From Rugalucina vietnamica (Eukaryota > Mollusca > Bivalvia > Lucinida > Lucinidae), in contig OZ024869.1 of NCBI GenBank assembly GCA_964017185.1, positions 4,920,501 to 4,984,500 on the forward strand: a stretch of DNA of 64,000 nt. Direction: 5' to 3'. Positions 13,101-24,052 of this stretch are shown here, one piece after another. Both the position numbers and the translations under genes were made by a program. The notes beneath the pieces were generated by a model that saw only the letters and a program-made list of their open reading frames with translations, was not told where the DNA came from and did no database searches. The first letter of the stretch is position 1; the number at the start of each line of letters is the position of its first letter.

Positions 13101-13211
13101 GTCATACTCAACAATTTGAAACTCCCACAACTTGTCATTGGCATAAATCGCATTGCACAACAAGTTTATACAAATGCTGAGAACTGCAAGGCATACTGAA
13201 TGTGATGCCAT
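4194..13211 (-). CDS. NPC1: NPC1-like cholesterol transporter, incomplete or truncated
   Basis: NPC1 exports cholesterol from late endosomes and lysosomes. Exons recognised, in coding order: 13211-13113 (start MASHSVCLAVLSICINLLCN, a signal peptide); 13010-12812 (CIWYGQCGPG, start of the cysteine-rich sterol-binding N-terminal domain); 11028-10398 (RCPSCMENFFNFFCQTTCGL ... CSCQDC); 8106-7974 (PSFRRSQIVISRP); 6630-6398 (PASYNETTFTFQDIC); 4917-4817 (NPYGILDATKLNMSCRADYG); 4341-about 4194 (GVNYQNATSFVISYY, NMSIAL). GT-AG sites and phases agree wherever consecutive exons join, for example FDG|GVNYQNAT. At least one exon between 10398 and 8106 (first membrane span and linker) is not securely found. 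No sterol-sensing domain or later membrane domain is visible downstream. The last exon has only a weak donor (GTGGCC) and meets an in-frame TGA at 4184-4186. Either the 3' exons lie beyond the window or the gene is truncated. Confidence 0.85.
4612..4785. mobile_element. MITE, GGTTCTAACGTGTACCCACAATC family (copy 1)
   Basis: It carries ACACGTTAGAACCGCCTCA followed by GTACCCACAATCTATGTTTT, then a ~100-bp tail ending near GTATACATTTCATGGACATG. The same order recurs at 22,757; 33,100; 48,929; 60,285 and 62,998, some in the opposite direction. It lies in an intron of the NPC1-like gene, about 30 bp from exon 4817-4917. Confidence 0.65.
5191..5873. mobile_element. Non-autonomous Tc1/mariner-like element
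   Basis: CTGAACAAAAAAGAAACGCA on the left is mirrored by TGCGTTTCTTTTTTTGTTCAG on the right, a ~28-bp terminal inverted repeat. Both ends are flanked by TATA, consistent with a TA (or TATA) target duplication. The 683-bp interior shows no transposase frame. TA targeting and size fit a deleted Tc1/mariner derivative. It lies in an intron of the NPC1-like gene. Confidence 0.75.
5885..6095. repeat. SINE-like segment with GAGGATGTCATGACATCC block
   Basis: Contains GATGTTTTACGTCCCATG, TTTATGGGACTTTTACCC and GAGGATGTCATGACATCC in the same order as 38,960-39,070. It starts right after the Tc1/mariner-like element. The tRNA-like head is missing or unrecognisable. Confidence 0.45.
6690..7815 (+). mobile_element. 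5'-truncated Penelope-like retroelement with RT C-terminus (copy 1)
   Basis: An open frame of 161 codons (6708-7193) encodes the C-terminal part of a reverse transcriptase protein (YGVYISQLIRFVRVCNHV; EPEFYGDLVYKFKKL) and stops at 7191-7193 after a conserved GRASDSLMAPT end. About 620 bp of 3' untranslated sequence follow, ending in TTGCCTACTTGTACCTTTT. The same ORF end and 3' sequence occur at ten further places with variable 5' ends, which is typical of 5' truncation on insertion. The longer copy at 37,500-42,020 shows the RT motifs. The Penelope-like class is my inference from motif style; no GIY-YIG domain is visible. Confidence 0.75.
8330..9290 (+). other. Decayed coding-like DNA of unknown origin
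   Basis: This intron segment is less AT-rich than its surroundings. Short plus-strand stretches read like eroded protein, for example AWMATKRDMKGRVKPIC and MQNFHEQMHERLKSVCRAL, with stops between them. It could be a mobile-element ORF or a processed pseudogene. I do not recognise the family. It lies where the missing NPC1 membrane-span exons would be expected, on the other strand. Confidence 0.3.
9292..9528. mobile_element. Palindromic MITE, GAGCCGCCTCATG family (copy 2)
   Basis: This copy has the best-preserved centre of the family: GCAGATCAGCTTCGCGGTAA is followed directly by its mirror CCGCGAAGCTGATCAGCGCC. The outer ends are TGAGCCGCATCGTGAGAAAACC and GGTTTTCTCGCGTCGAGGCTCA. It lies in an intron of the NPC1-like gene. 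Confidence 0.8.
9530..10095 (+). other. Second decayed coding-like block
   Basis: Plus-strand reading gives MLGSDLAGMDPSDVRYYAAV and further on SKEARSQLVGARFNFF, broken by stops and frame changes. It may continue the decayed block at 8,330-9,290, from which the palindromic MITE at 9,292 separates it. A 28-bp stretch near 9,686-9,713 matches the 3' end of the Penelope-like family. No family is recognised. Confidence 0.3.
11504..12258. repeat. Element with AGCTCGCCTG ends and ~167-bp internal tandem repeats
   Basis: AGCTCGCCTG at 11,504 is mirrored by CAGGCGAGCT near 12,247. Between them a ~167-bp unit (GAAGTCTATATCTCTTGAAC ... TGGGTGACCTTGAGGTCAAG) is repeated about four times, starting near 11,586, 11,752, 11,921 and 12,087. 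Non-coding, in the intron between NPC1-like exons 12812-13010 and 10398-11028. It has the same architecture as the element at 13,284-15,066, so the two probably belong to one superfamily. Confidence 0.75.
12595..12720 (+). mobile_element. 3' end fragment of the CR1-like LINE
   Basis: The block GTATATATGTAAACATTTGTTATTTCC, AGAGGGCCACAAGGTAGAAT, TACCCTCTTTAAACATTG matches the 3' end of the LINE at 30,185-30,318. In reverse it also matches the LINE copy at about 45,630. Only about 120 bp of the tail are present, which is an extreme 5' truncation. Confidence 0.7.
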
Positions 13212-13283
13212 TTTAAATAACGAACACAACCCGCGATAAATAAGCTTACAATATCAATAGAATTCACACAAGCAACATTTTAG

Positions 13284-15066
13284 CTCATCTGAGCCGAAGG
13301 CTCATAGGTGAGCTTATAGTATACCCATGCTCCGGCGTCCGTCCGTCGTCCGTCCGTCCGTCCGTCGTCCACAATTTCAAAGATCTTCTTCTCTGAAACC
13401 ACTGGGTCGATTGTTCTCATATTACACATACACCATCAACAGGTAAGGGGAAAGAATAATTGTGTTTTTTTTTTGTTTTGATCGGATAAGAACTCCGGTT
13501 GCTATGGCAACTTATGCTTCCCATAGACTTATAATGGAAAAAAGTGAAAATTGCCAGTTTTTGCTGTCTTGTTGGAGATATTTGAATTTTGTTTTTGCAG
13601 AAATGTTTATTGAGTAGTCCTCTACGTTTCATGTGACTTTTGTCCTAATCCTTTATTTTGATTGGTTGCAGGGGCCCCATATAGGGCAAAATTTTGAAAA
13701 ACATTCAAAAATCTTCTTCTCAGAAACTGTAAAGGGGATTAAGCCTGTACTTTGTATACATGTTCCTGACAGTGGCCTCTACATAATTTGTGGTTTTTTT
13801 TTTTTATTCCAGGCGGATAAGAACTCTGGTTGCTATGGCAACTTAAAGTTTTCATAGACTTATACTGGGAAAAGTGGAAATCGGCTATTTTTCCGCTAAA
13901 ATTGCAGACATTTGAATTTTGTTTTTGCAGAAATGTTTATTGAGTAGTGTTTGACGTTTCTTGTGAGTTTTGTCCTATTCCTTTATTTTGATTGGTTGCT
14001 GGGGCCCCATTAAGGGCAAAATTTTGAAAAAAAAAAAAAATCAAAAATCTTCTCCTCAGAAACTGTTAAGTGGATGAATCCTGTACTTTGTATACATGTT
14101 CCTGACTGTAGCCTCTACATAATTTGTGTTTTTTATTCCAGTCGGATAAGAACTCTGGTTGCTATGGTTTCCATAGACTTATAATGGGAAAAGTGGAAAT
14201 TAGCTATTTTTTTCTGGACCAATTGTAGGTATTTGAATTTTGTCTTCGCAGAAATATTTATTGAGTATATCTCTATGTTTCATGAGCCCGCCCGTTTTTT
14301 TAAGCCCGCCAGTAACTTTGTGTTACTGATCGTTCCAAGGCGATACTTCTGTGGTGGTTCTTTTTGTTTTATGTCTTGGTGTTTGGATTTTTTTGTGCTG
14401 TTGGCGCCTTATGTATGTTTTCATATTTTTAATTAAGTTAAGGTAACTGAGTGGCCACCTATTGGGAAAATAGCTGCTCATTCGGCTTACGAGATGTTTC
14501 ATGGTATAAGTGCCTGATTGTTGGTTTGGTTTTTTCCCACCTCGGTTTTTGGAGTGGGAATCTCTTTCTGATTGCGCCTTTTCCTGATCTTTGCCTACTT
14601 GTACCTCTCTATGTTTCATGTGACTTTTTTTCCTTTATTTTGATTGGTTGCTGGGGCCACATAAAGGGTAAAATTTCGAAAAACATTTTAAAATCTTCTT
14701 CTCGGAAATTGTCTATGGCATGAAGCCTGTACTTTGTATACATGTTCCTGACAGTAGTCTCTACATAATTTGTGTTTTTTATTCAAGTCGGATAAGAAAT
14801 CTGGTTGCTATGGCAACTTAAAGTTTCGATTGACTTAAAACGGGAAAAGTGGAAATTGGCTATTTTTTCTGGTCCAATCGCAGATATTTGAATTCTATTT
14901 TTGCAAAAATGTTTATAGAGTAGTCCTCTACAGTTTGGTTGACTTTTGTCCTAATCCTTTATTTTGATTGGTTGGTGGGGCCCCATAAAGGGCAAATGTT
15001 TTAAATAAATATTTGGTTATTATAGCAGATCTCAGGTGAGCGTTTACAGGACCGTTGGTCCTCTGG
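13284..15066. repeat. AGCTCATCTGAG / CTCAGGTGAGC element with ~330-bp internal repeats
   Basis: It begins TAGCTCATCTGAGCCGAAGG with GTCCGTCCGTC-rich DNA, and ends CTCAGGTGAGCGTTTACAGG. A unit of about 330 bp (CGGATAAGAACTCYGGTTGC ... TTGATTGGTTG ... GGGGCCCCAT) repeats about four times (near 13,480; 13,815; 14,143; 14,790). Copy 2 of the Penelope-like element (14,305-14,607) has inserted into the third unit. Non-coding. It starts about 70 bp upstream of the first NPC1-like exon. Confidence 0.75.
14305..14607 (+). mobile_element. Penelope-like retroelement 3' fragment (copy 2)
   Basis: Matches the last ~300 bp of the family: AGCCCGCCAGTAACTTTGTG, CTGAGTGGCCACCTATTGGG, CTCGGTTTTTGGAGTGGGAA, ending TTGCCTACTTGTACCT. 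It sits inside the tandem-repeat element and interrupts its third unit, so it is younger. Confidence 0.85.
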
Positions 15067-15377
15067 TTAAGCTTGTACAAATAATCATCCCATCAACTTT
15101 CCATGAATCAAATCCAAGCAAACAATTGACCCATGGACCCACACAGGTAGTCAGGTAGTCTATAAATCACTTACCGATACAAACAAGAGCACTATGATGA
15201 CTCGCATTGTTTTTGTAACTTTCGCGTTATTTCTCCGTTTCAAATGCTATTCTTTTCGATTTACAATGAAGGATATTTATACTGTTGTTGCTGATAAAAG
15301 CAATTCAAACCACAGATAAAGACAACAGGATATTGGACACAAGTTGACGCATGCGATATTAGGCAGCTACACGTCCT

Positions 15378-15612
15378 TGAGCATTCGCATGAGAAAACCA
15401 ACAGTATAGGTTTCCGACCAGGTCCGACACAAACCGGTCTGTACAGCCACAGAAGCAGGCTAGAAGCTTGAAATTTCTGATTTAAGAAGGAGAATGATTG
15501 TGCTGTCTGTGTAGCGAAACCAAAGGCGCAGATCAGCTTCGCAGTAATTGCGAAGCTGATCTGCGCCTTTGATTTCGCACATGCAGATTGTTGGTTTTCA
15601 GACACGACGGCT
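15378..15612. mobile_element. Palindromic MITE, GAGCCGCCTCATG family (copy 3)
   Basis: Contains CATGAGAAAACCAACAGT, the central palindrome GCGCAGATCAGCTTCGCAGT / ATTGCGAAGCTGATCTGCGC, and the AGAAGCTTGAAATTTC block of the family in reverse orientation. It lies between the NPC1-like gene and synthetase A, away from any exon found. Confidence 0.8.
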
Positions 15613-17252
15613 TTTGTGAGAATTGTAACCTCATTTTTACAATTCTCTAAATATATACTGTACGATTACATTTATATTTAAAGATGATATTCGAAACATG
15701 ACGATGACGAAGACAGCAACAACACAGCTGAGAAACCCGTGGTACGTAATGGGTGACGCACAATGAAATTATGTCCGAAGTTGAGATGAGAATGATTCGA
15801 GTTTTCTCCAATAGCGTTTACTCTATTGTCTGATAGATAGGTGCAGTCAATGCAGAAATTGATTGAACATTTATTGAATGAAAGTAACGTAAGGAATTCA
15901 GGTTACGTTTTCACAAACACTTCCGCCATAAAAACGAAATAACCGGGATTTCTTATGTTACTTTCTTTCTATAAATGTTCAATTTCTGCTTGACGGACCT
16001 TGACCTATGATTAGTTGAAAGTAAGGTCTTTAGAGGCGAAAAATTGTTGTAAAATCATTTCATGGGGAAAAAAGGTTTTTATATTTTGATTAATATCTTT
16101 ATCGGAAATAGGCACCTGAAAAGAAAATAGCATAATTAATTAGTATATAAATTTGCCACAGAGGGTGGTTTGCCCTAATCCTGTAGCCATCATTTTTCAA
16201 CATCTGCTTTTCTGATACTAATGGCTAGTCAAAGTCAGACCACATTTGAAGCCCCCATATGGAGGAGCACATTTTAATGAGTATGATCACACAATCAACT
16301 TGGTGGCCATACTGTTATAAAGTCAATTATTTCCAATCCTATTTTAAATTACCAGAACTTGCAACCATTACGATTCAAGGCCTTCAAGAAGTATACAAAT
16401 GAGGATCTTGTTATTCAGTTATTATATCATGTTTTCTGTAAATGCGGACAAATGTTTTGATAGTAAAATCCTGTTAGACATAACCACAAGGCGGATATAG
16501 TATTTGTATGAATCATAGAGGGGTTGTCGTAGACAGAATGTACGCGTTGGTGTTCCGTAATATCTCTCCACACCGCTGTCACGTAAGTGGAACGAGGTCA
16601 CGAAGTGCAACGAGTTGGGTTACCTGGCCATGCACTGGGACTGTATACGTACCGCATATGAAGGAATTTGACGATGCACCGGTTACATCTGAACATATAC
16701 ATTTGGTCCGAAATATAATTAATATAACTATTTTATTGCCCATATGGGATAAGCTTTGAACTTTCCATACAACACATCATCATGATATGATAACAGTAAA
16801 AGTACATGTAAGCAATGATCCTGAACTGTTGCAATCAGAACCAAAGTACAACCCTATAAACACAAATAGAAAAACCGAACTGACAATTGCATACTGATAC
16901 AAATAAAACTAAATTCAAGCTGAGTGAGTAGATATATTTCCCTATAGGGGGCCACTCAGTGACCTGAACTTAACTTGATATATCTTAAACTTGATATATC
17001 TTAAAATTTATACGCCTTTTAAAGTCGCAAACAGTATAAAATCGACATGAAACATGGACAAATGAAACCAGACGATCCTTGGTGCAAAACCTTTGATGTA
17101 CATGTGATATAGCTTTTCCATTTCTAAAGGTATGTAATATAATGCAGAGACGTGTAGTAAGTAATGACGCGTATTTCTTTATTTGTTCAGATTGTATCAA
17201 TGACTGACACCACTTTCATCTTGCAGTCCTATAGTCTACAATTCGTTCATTA
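15613..17252. other. Intergenic stretch without a recognised gene
   Basis: AT-rich DNA separates the palindromic MITE from the stop codon of synthetase A. The open frames are short and on both strands, and none resembles a known protein. A ~40-bp piece near 16,938-16,980 resembles the Penelope-like 3' region in reverse (GGCCACTCAGTGACCTGAAC). The 3' untranslated region and polyadenylation site of synthetase A should be at the right end, but I cannot place them. Confidence 0.5.
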
Positions 17253-20200
17253 TCACAGTTTTGATTTTGTGGTCTTGGCAATGTCTCGCAGTGATCTACG
17301 GAGTATTTTTCCTGACATAGTTCTAGGAATCTGCTCCACAAACTCAACGCCACCACGTAGTTTCATGTATGGCGCTACCTGTCCTGAAAATATGAATTTA
17401 AATACTAATTTTCTAGTATATAAGTTTGCACATTTATGTTTAGATAATTCTTCTACACCTACAGTATGTTTAGCCTAAACAAAGTTAAGAGGAAGAAAAG
17501 GAATAAAAGGTATAAATCAGACATTTCTTTTGAACTGTATTTCTTTTTCAAAGCACAAAACAAAATATGTACCTGCTACAAAATCTTGTAATTCCTTTTC
17601 AGATATTGACTTTCCCTGCTTTTTGACAACGTAAGCTTTTGGCAGCTCGCCAGCCTCAACATCCGGGACACCAATTACACCTACGTCAGCGACTGCCTCG
17701 TGACGTAACAAGATGTCTTCCAGAGATGCCGGTGCTACTTGAAAGGCTTTATATTTGATCAATTCTTTGAGTCTGTCGACTATGTAAAGGAACCCGTCTG
17801 CATCCTGTTTTCCAATATCACCTGAATATAACAATTTTTATAAAACAACATATAGTCATGTGATTCCTCTTATTTCCGATTATGTTACTGATCGCTTATC
17901 TGACAGTAAAATGGTACATGTAACACAGATAGTAATTATGTCATTGTTATAGTTTCTATGCCACAATTTGACGATCCTCTTACCCGCTATTATGTTGTAT
18001 GTACAAACAGAGTGAAATAAAGGCCATGTTTTGTCATGTATTGCTTATTTGACAATGTACAAATTCGAGGACATGAGAACAATAAAACAATTTGCCTGGA
18101 AAATGGTTTTGAACTTATAATTTACTTTATAGGTTACATGCAATCACAAAAAAGAGGAAGATCAATAAGTGTCAGGGCTTAATGAATGGCCCATGTTTGC
18201 TGAAAATTGAAGTTGAGTAGACAGTGACGCCGATATAATTCGAGTAAATCTAGTTCGACAGTGTTTAGTGTTTTGAAAGGGAAAGCCTTTCACTGTTACC
18301 TAATCCTCTGACGCCAGTACCTGTTCTTATCCACCCATCGTTCATAAACATGTCTTTAGTTTGGGCTGGTAGATTGAGATAACCGTGAGACGCCTGTGGT
18401 CCTCGAACCCAGATCTCACCCGCCTCGTCAACTCCCAACGTTTTACCAGTTTCTACATCCACAATCTGTAGATATTTTTAATGATTTTGGGGGTTTCCTA
18501 TACCTCCTACTCTTTTATAAATCCACACAAATTGTGTGGATACCACCTAATACAATTTTTCAGTGATTATTTAAACACATGCTAAAATGTTACTGATTTA
18601 TTGCGTCCTATTGGGTTTCACCCATTATCGTAATGTAATTTTTCATATCCTGGACGTGATAGCTTAAACTGGAACATTTATTCCTTTCCCTTACTGTGGA
18701 GTTTACATAAATAGGATATAACTTATAGTCTATAAATGTTATGCGACAGTATATATGCTTCGTTTTTAATCCAATCATCGTTGATAACTATGCTGACTTC
18801 TTTCATTGCACGCCGATGGGCCGGGCGTCAGACTCTATGATGGCCCCGACTTAAAGCTATTCATTTTAGTTGTTTGGGGCCTAAGCTTCTTGTCAGTTAC
18901 TTGGTTCACCGGGATTCAACTGGTGGTTTTGTAGTAAGTTATATGGCACCCAGGGATCTCCATCGTCGGGCAGCTTACTGAATCTGTGAGTCCTCGTTTT
19001 TTATTCATCATGGTGGTTGTCATGATTTATTTGTTTGTCGATTCATTGGCTAGTTAGAGATTCACCACGAGGACCGAACAACTAACTAAATGTTGTGAAA
19101 CACTGCAGAAGCTGAGGGTAAGGTTAGGTGCCTGTAAAATCGGTTTAAGCCCGCCAATTTTATATTACTGATCGTTCAAAGGCGATACTTCTGTGGAGGT
19201 TCTTATTGTTTTTATGTCTTGGTGTTAAAATTTTGTGCTGTTTGCACCTTGTGTATGTTTTCATATTTATAGTTACGCTTGGGTAACTGAGTGGCCACCT
19301 ATTGGGAAAAAGCTGCTCATTCGGCTTACGATGTGTTTTCTTGGTATAAGTACCTGCTTGTTAATTTATCTTTTTCCCACCTCGGTATTTGGTGTGGGGA
19401 TCTTTTTCTGATTGCGCCTTTTCCTGATCGCTGCCTATTTGTACCTTTTAATAGGCGGCTCCATCTCCTTACATTCCACCTCAAAGCTATATTGATACAC
19501 AATATTTTATCTTCACTGATTTGATATGCAAATACCTTCATTTCAGTGAGTTCCATTAGTTTGCCGACAGAATATCTGCGGGTTGTTTCTGCTGTGTGCA
19601 TGTGAGTGAAGCCTACTTCTGTCATACCATAACCTATATAGATATGCGTACTTTTATGTATGAGATTACAATAATTGTTTTAAGTTCTACATAATGCTGA
19701 CGAGTGGATTTATATTTAAATATAAATATTTCAAAAAGCACGTGTACGAATTTATTCACAGAACTTAACAAACAACTGACCATTAACTATGTTCATTTCT
19801 TAGTTAAATTCGACAAGTAAGTTTGTGTAATCATTTTATTTTTAAACAATCCAATGCATAACATACGTTTTACGAAAGTGAGCTTGGGATTAAAATCAGC
19901 AAAGTATTTATCACTCGCTACGAAACATTCGTGTTACTTAAACAACTCATTTGCTACTTCTTGAGTTTTTAAAAGCACGTCTCCTAATCTTATTCCGTTT
20001 ATATCTATAACCATTTTCCTGGCTTAACTCTAACCTTGTTGGATCTGTTGAACACTAGGTAGTCTCTTCATAACAGCATCTTCTACTTCTCCACTGAGTG
20101 GAGCAGCCGCACACATGATTCTTTTAACTGATGATAAATCATAATCGGGTACCTTCGGGTGTTTTGCCAGTAGGACCATAATTGGAGGAACAACTTGCAA

Positions 20201-23200
20201 ATTCACAGGCTGAAATGGATAACAGTCATAAAAAAGATACAAGTTGGCAAAGATCAGGAAAAGGCGCAATCAGGTACTTATACCATGAAAACATATCGTA
20301 AGCCGAATAAGCAGCTATTTTCCCAATGGGTGGCCACTCAGTTACCTAAACTTAACTAAAAATATGAAAACATACATAAGGCGCCAACAGCACAAAAAAT
20401 TAAACATCAAGCCTAAAACAAAAAGAACCACCACAGAAGTATCGCCTTGGAACGATAAGTAATATAAAACTTACTGGCGGGCTTAAATTTATTTTACATG
20501 GCCATAACCTCACCCTCAGCTTCTGCAGTGGTTCATAACATTCAGTTCTTCGGTCCTCGTGGTGAATCTCTAACTAGTCAATGAATCATCAAGAACAAAC
20601 AAATAAATCATAATAAACATCCTGATGAATCAAAAACGAGGACCAACAGATTGGGTAAGCTACCCGACGATGGAGATCCCTGGGTGCCAAATAGCTTACT
20701 AACTCCGGAGCAAAAGAAAAACACCAGTTGGACCCGGTGGGCCAAGCAACAGACAAGAAGCTCCGGCCCCAACCAAATAAAATGAATAGCGTTAAGTAGG
20801 GGCCATCATAGAGTCTGACGCCCGACCCACCGGCGTGCAATTAAAGAAGGCAGCATAGTTATCAACCATGATTGGGTTAAAAACTAAGCATGCAGACTGT
20901 CGCATAACATATAATTTTCATGTTTTAAGTAAGAAATGATGAGGAACTTTCATAATGAAAACTAAATTCCTGCTCTAGAAATTGAAAATAACTAAAACAA
21001 ATAAAAGATTGTATGGGGCACGGTGATATGATGGTAAACCATGGAGCCGGAGAAAAGGGACTGGAAACCTAATGCTGCATTATATACATGTTGTGCACTT
21101 TGACAAGCCTCTAATATAAGCTCCTAGAGAACTGGTTTAGTACTCAGAAACCATTAGCCCCATCCCGGCATGACTGAAAAATGACAATTGGGATGTAAAA
21201 CACTTACACAAAAAACAGTTTTAATGATATAAGTAATAATAAAAACAATAATGTTCATTTCTTCCATAATGTATAAAAAATAAGATTTTATGTTTGTGAC
21301 TTTTTTTCCTACCCAGATCTGTGACTTTTTCCGTGACTTATTTTTCCTGTGACTTTTATTCTTACATTCAATAATGTATACTGTGGATATGAATATTGGC
21401 GATTGCCAGAATTCTAAAAGAGAAAGAGTAGTTTTCCAAACAATTAAATGGATATGGAAAAGAGACCCCCCCCCCAAACAACCTTTCAAGATCTGGGTTG
21501 TGATTTCAGTGGGTATCCACAAGGGGTAAACGACAAAAAAAACACGTTGGTGTAGTTTGATTCAAACACTTACCTTGTACTTACCTTCTATCAGTCCAAG
21601 ATACTTGTCAATATCAAATCTGGACATAACAACTAGTCTACAGCCTAAGCAATGGGCTATCAAACTCATGAGCATCCCGTATGCGTGAAACATTGGCAGA
21701 AACATAACCATAGATTGACCGCTACTGTAAATACCAACCGAACCATGCCTGCAAATAAATCGAATGCGCCTTGTCATGAGAATACCAACAATATGGTTTC
21801 CGAACACGTAGGATACAAACTGGTCTGTGTAGTCAAAGAAGATGGTTAGAGGCTGGTTTGGGATTTACAAAGTAGAGAAATGTACTATCCGTATAGCGAA
21901 AACAAAGGCGCTGATCAGCTTCGCGGTAAATGATCTGCGTCTGTATTTCCGCATATACAGTTTGTTGGTTTTCTGATGACGCGGCTCAAATGTGGATCAG
22001 ACAAAACTCATTCAGCGTAGACACAATTTTGTCACCGAATTGCCATTTCAAAGAATTAAATACCTTTATTTTATTCTTAACAGTGAAATCAATGTGTATC
22101 AAAAATGAACAATTATTTGATATCTTCACCGCAGAATTGATATTGATATTTCTCCATAGTGATTGATATTAGCCGATTTTTTTCAGTGTATATTTTGTTT
22201 CCATTCTCTTGATGTCGTTTAATGTGATTCGCTTCAGAAATTCGAACGCCTATAACTCCCTTATTTATGAACTAAAACATAAATTCATTTTCTTAGTTAG
22301 GAAGTAAGGAACATTTATTTATCATTTTTTATTCAGTTTAACGTCCCTTTCAAGATTACAAGATTATTTAAGCTCATATGAGACGGGCCAATCAGTAGGT
22401 GTGCGAAAACGGGACAGTCCCGAGAAAAACCACCTGACACACCGGCAAGCAGATTTTGGTTTGTCTCACATGTGCCCCGTGTGGGACTCGAACTCACACC
22501 AGACACAGCGGTGAAAAGGGAACAAATTTGTACCGACAATATTTGCGTTTTCGGTGAATAACAAATATATTTCATCTCGTGAGTTGAAAACATCTATATT
22601 TGGAAAATTCTGCATATATTTCATTTTCACGTGAAACAAGTAAATACCCTTGAAATGTATTTGTCCCGTAAATTCGTTGAATTAAATAGCAACTTGTGTC
22701 AAGCTATGTGGCTCTATGCTGAACGAATTGTGATTGAACGAGATGTATCACACTGGTCATCAGGAAAACATGTCCGTGGAATGAATACCCACTTAAACCC
22801 CACTTTTATATAGTAAACTGGGGTATGCAGGGAAAACCTATTTTTCTTATTTTTGCTCCAAAACATAGATTGTGGGTACTCGTTAGAACCGCCTCGCTAT
22901 ATCGATTTTTTCAGCTGAAAATTTTCATTTTTTTAAGCTGAAACGACTCTCTGTATATTGTTCAAGTTTTCGTAATGGTACCTTAGAAAATACAAACATT
23001 TACCCTGACGTTTAACCTATTCAGACCCAAGTCATAACTCTTTTCATGTACTACTAATAGAAGTCTCATTTTTGTTCAAAACATCATACTTCGCTTCATT
23101 TTTCAGCCTTTAGAAACTACTCCTCGTTTTTGATTCAACATAGTGTTTATTTCAATTTAATTGTCTGTCTGTCCGTGATGATTCATTAACTCTAGAAACA

Positions 23201-23990
23201 GATCCATCATAAGGACCGAACAACTAACTAAATATTGTAAACCACTGCAGAAGCAGACAGTGAGGTTAGGTACCTGTGAAATCCCAGTTATCTATATTGT
23301 TGACCGTTATGTACGTTTTCAAATTCGCCGGGTGGCATCAAATGTGCCCCTTTAAGTCCGTGTAACTGAGTTGCCACTTATTGGAAAATAGCTGCTCATT
23401 CGGCTTAGGATATGTTGTCTTTGTGTTAGTACCTGATTGTCAATTTAGTTTTTCCCCATCTTGGATTTTTGAGTGGGAATTTCTTTCTGATTGTGCCATT
23501 TCCTGATCAATGCTTACTTTTTACCTTTTCACTTACTTTGTCAATACTGCATTGGTAATCACAGAGTGGTGTGTATGTTTCACAGCTTTAGGGAATCCCG
23601 TTGTCCCACTGGAGTACAATAACATGGCAGCGGTATTCTTCCAGTCAAGTTCATGTGTAGTGTATGGTGTACCCCGGGGAGCAATCAGTGAGTCGAATAA
23701 AGTACAGCCATCACATTCGCCGAATGAAATAATCTGTGAATTATATATTATATTTTTACATCATATAATGCAAGCATAATTTTTATAAGCACCATTGTTA
23801 CAAGAAAGTACATTACGTTTTATTCATTTTTAACCCCATTTATAAATTATGCAGAATGGTTAGGGGTTTTCAATTAATCACGAGAATCGTATTACCACTT
23901 ACGGACAGTCATGTCGTCAATATCTAATGTCTATTGTATTTTTTGTGAAACTTTAACTTTTCAGATGAATATATTACATGATATTCCGAT

Positions 23991-24052
<62 letters not shown>

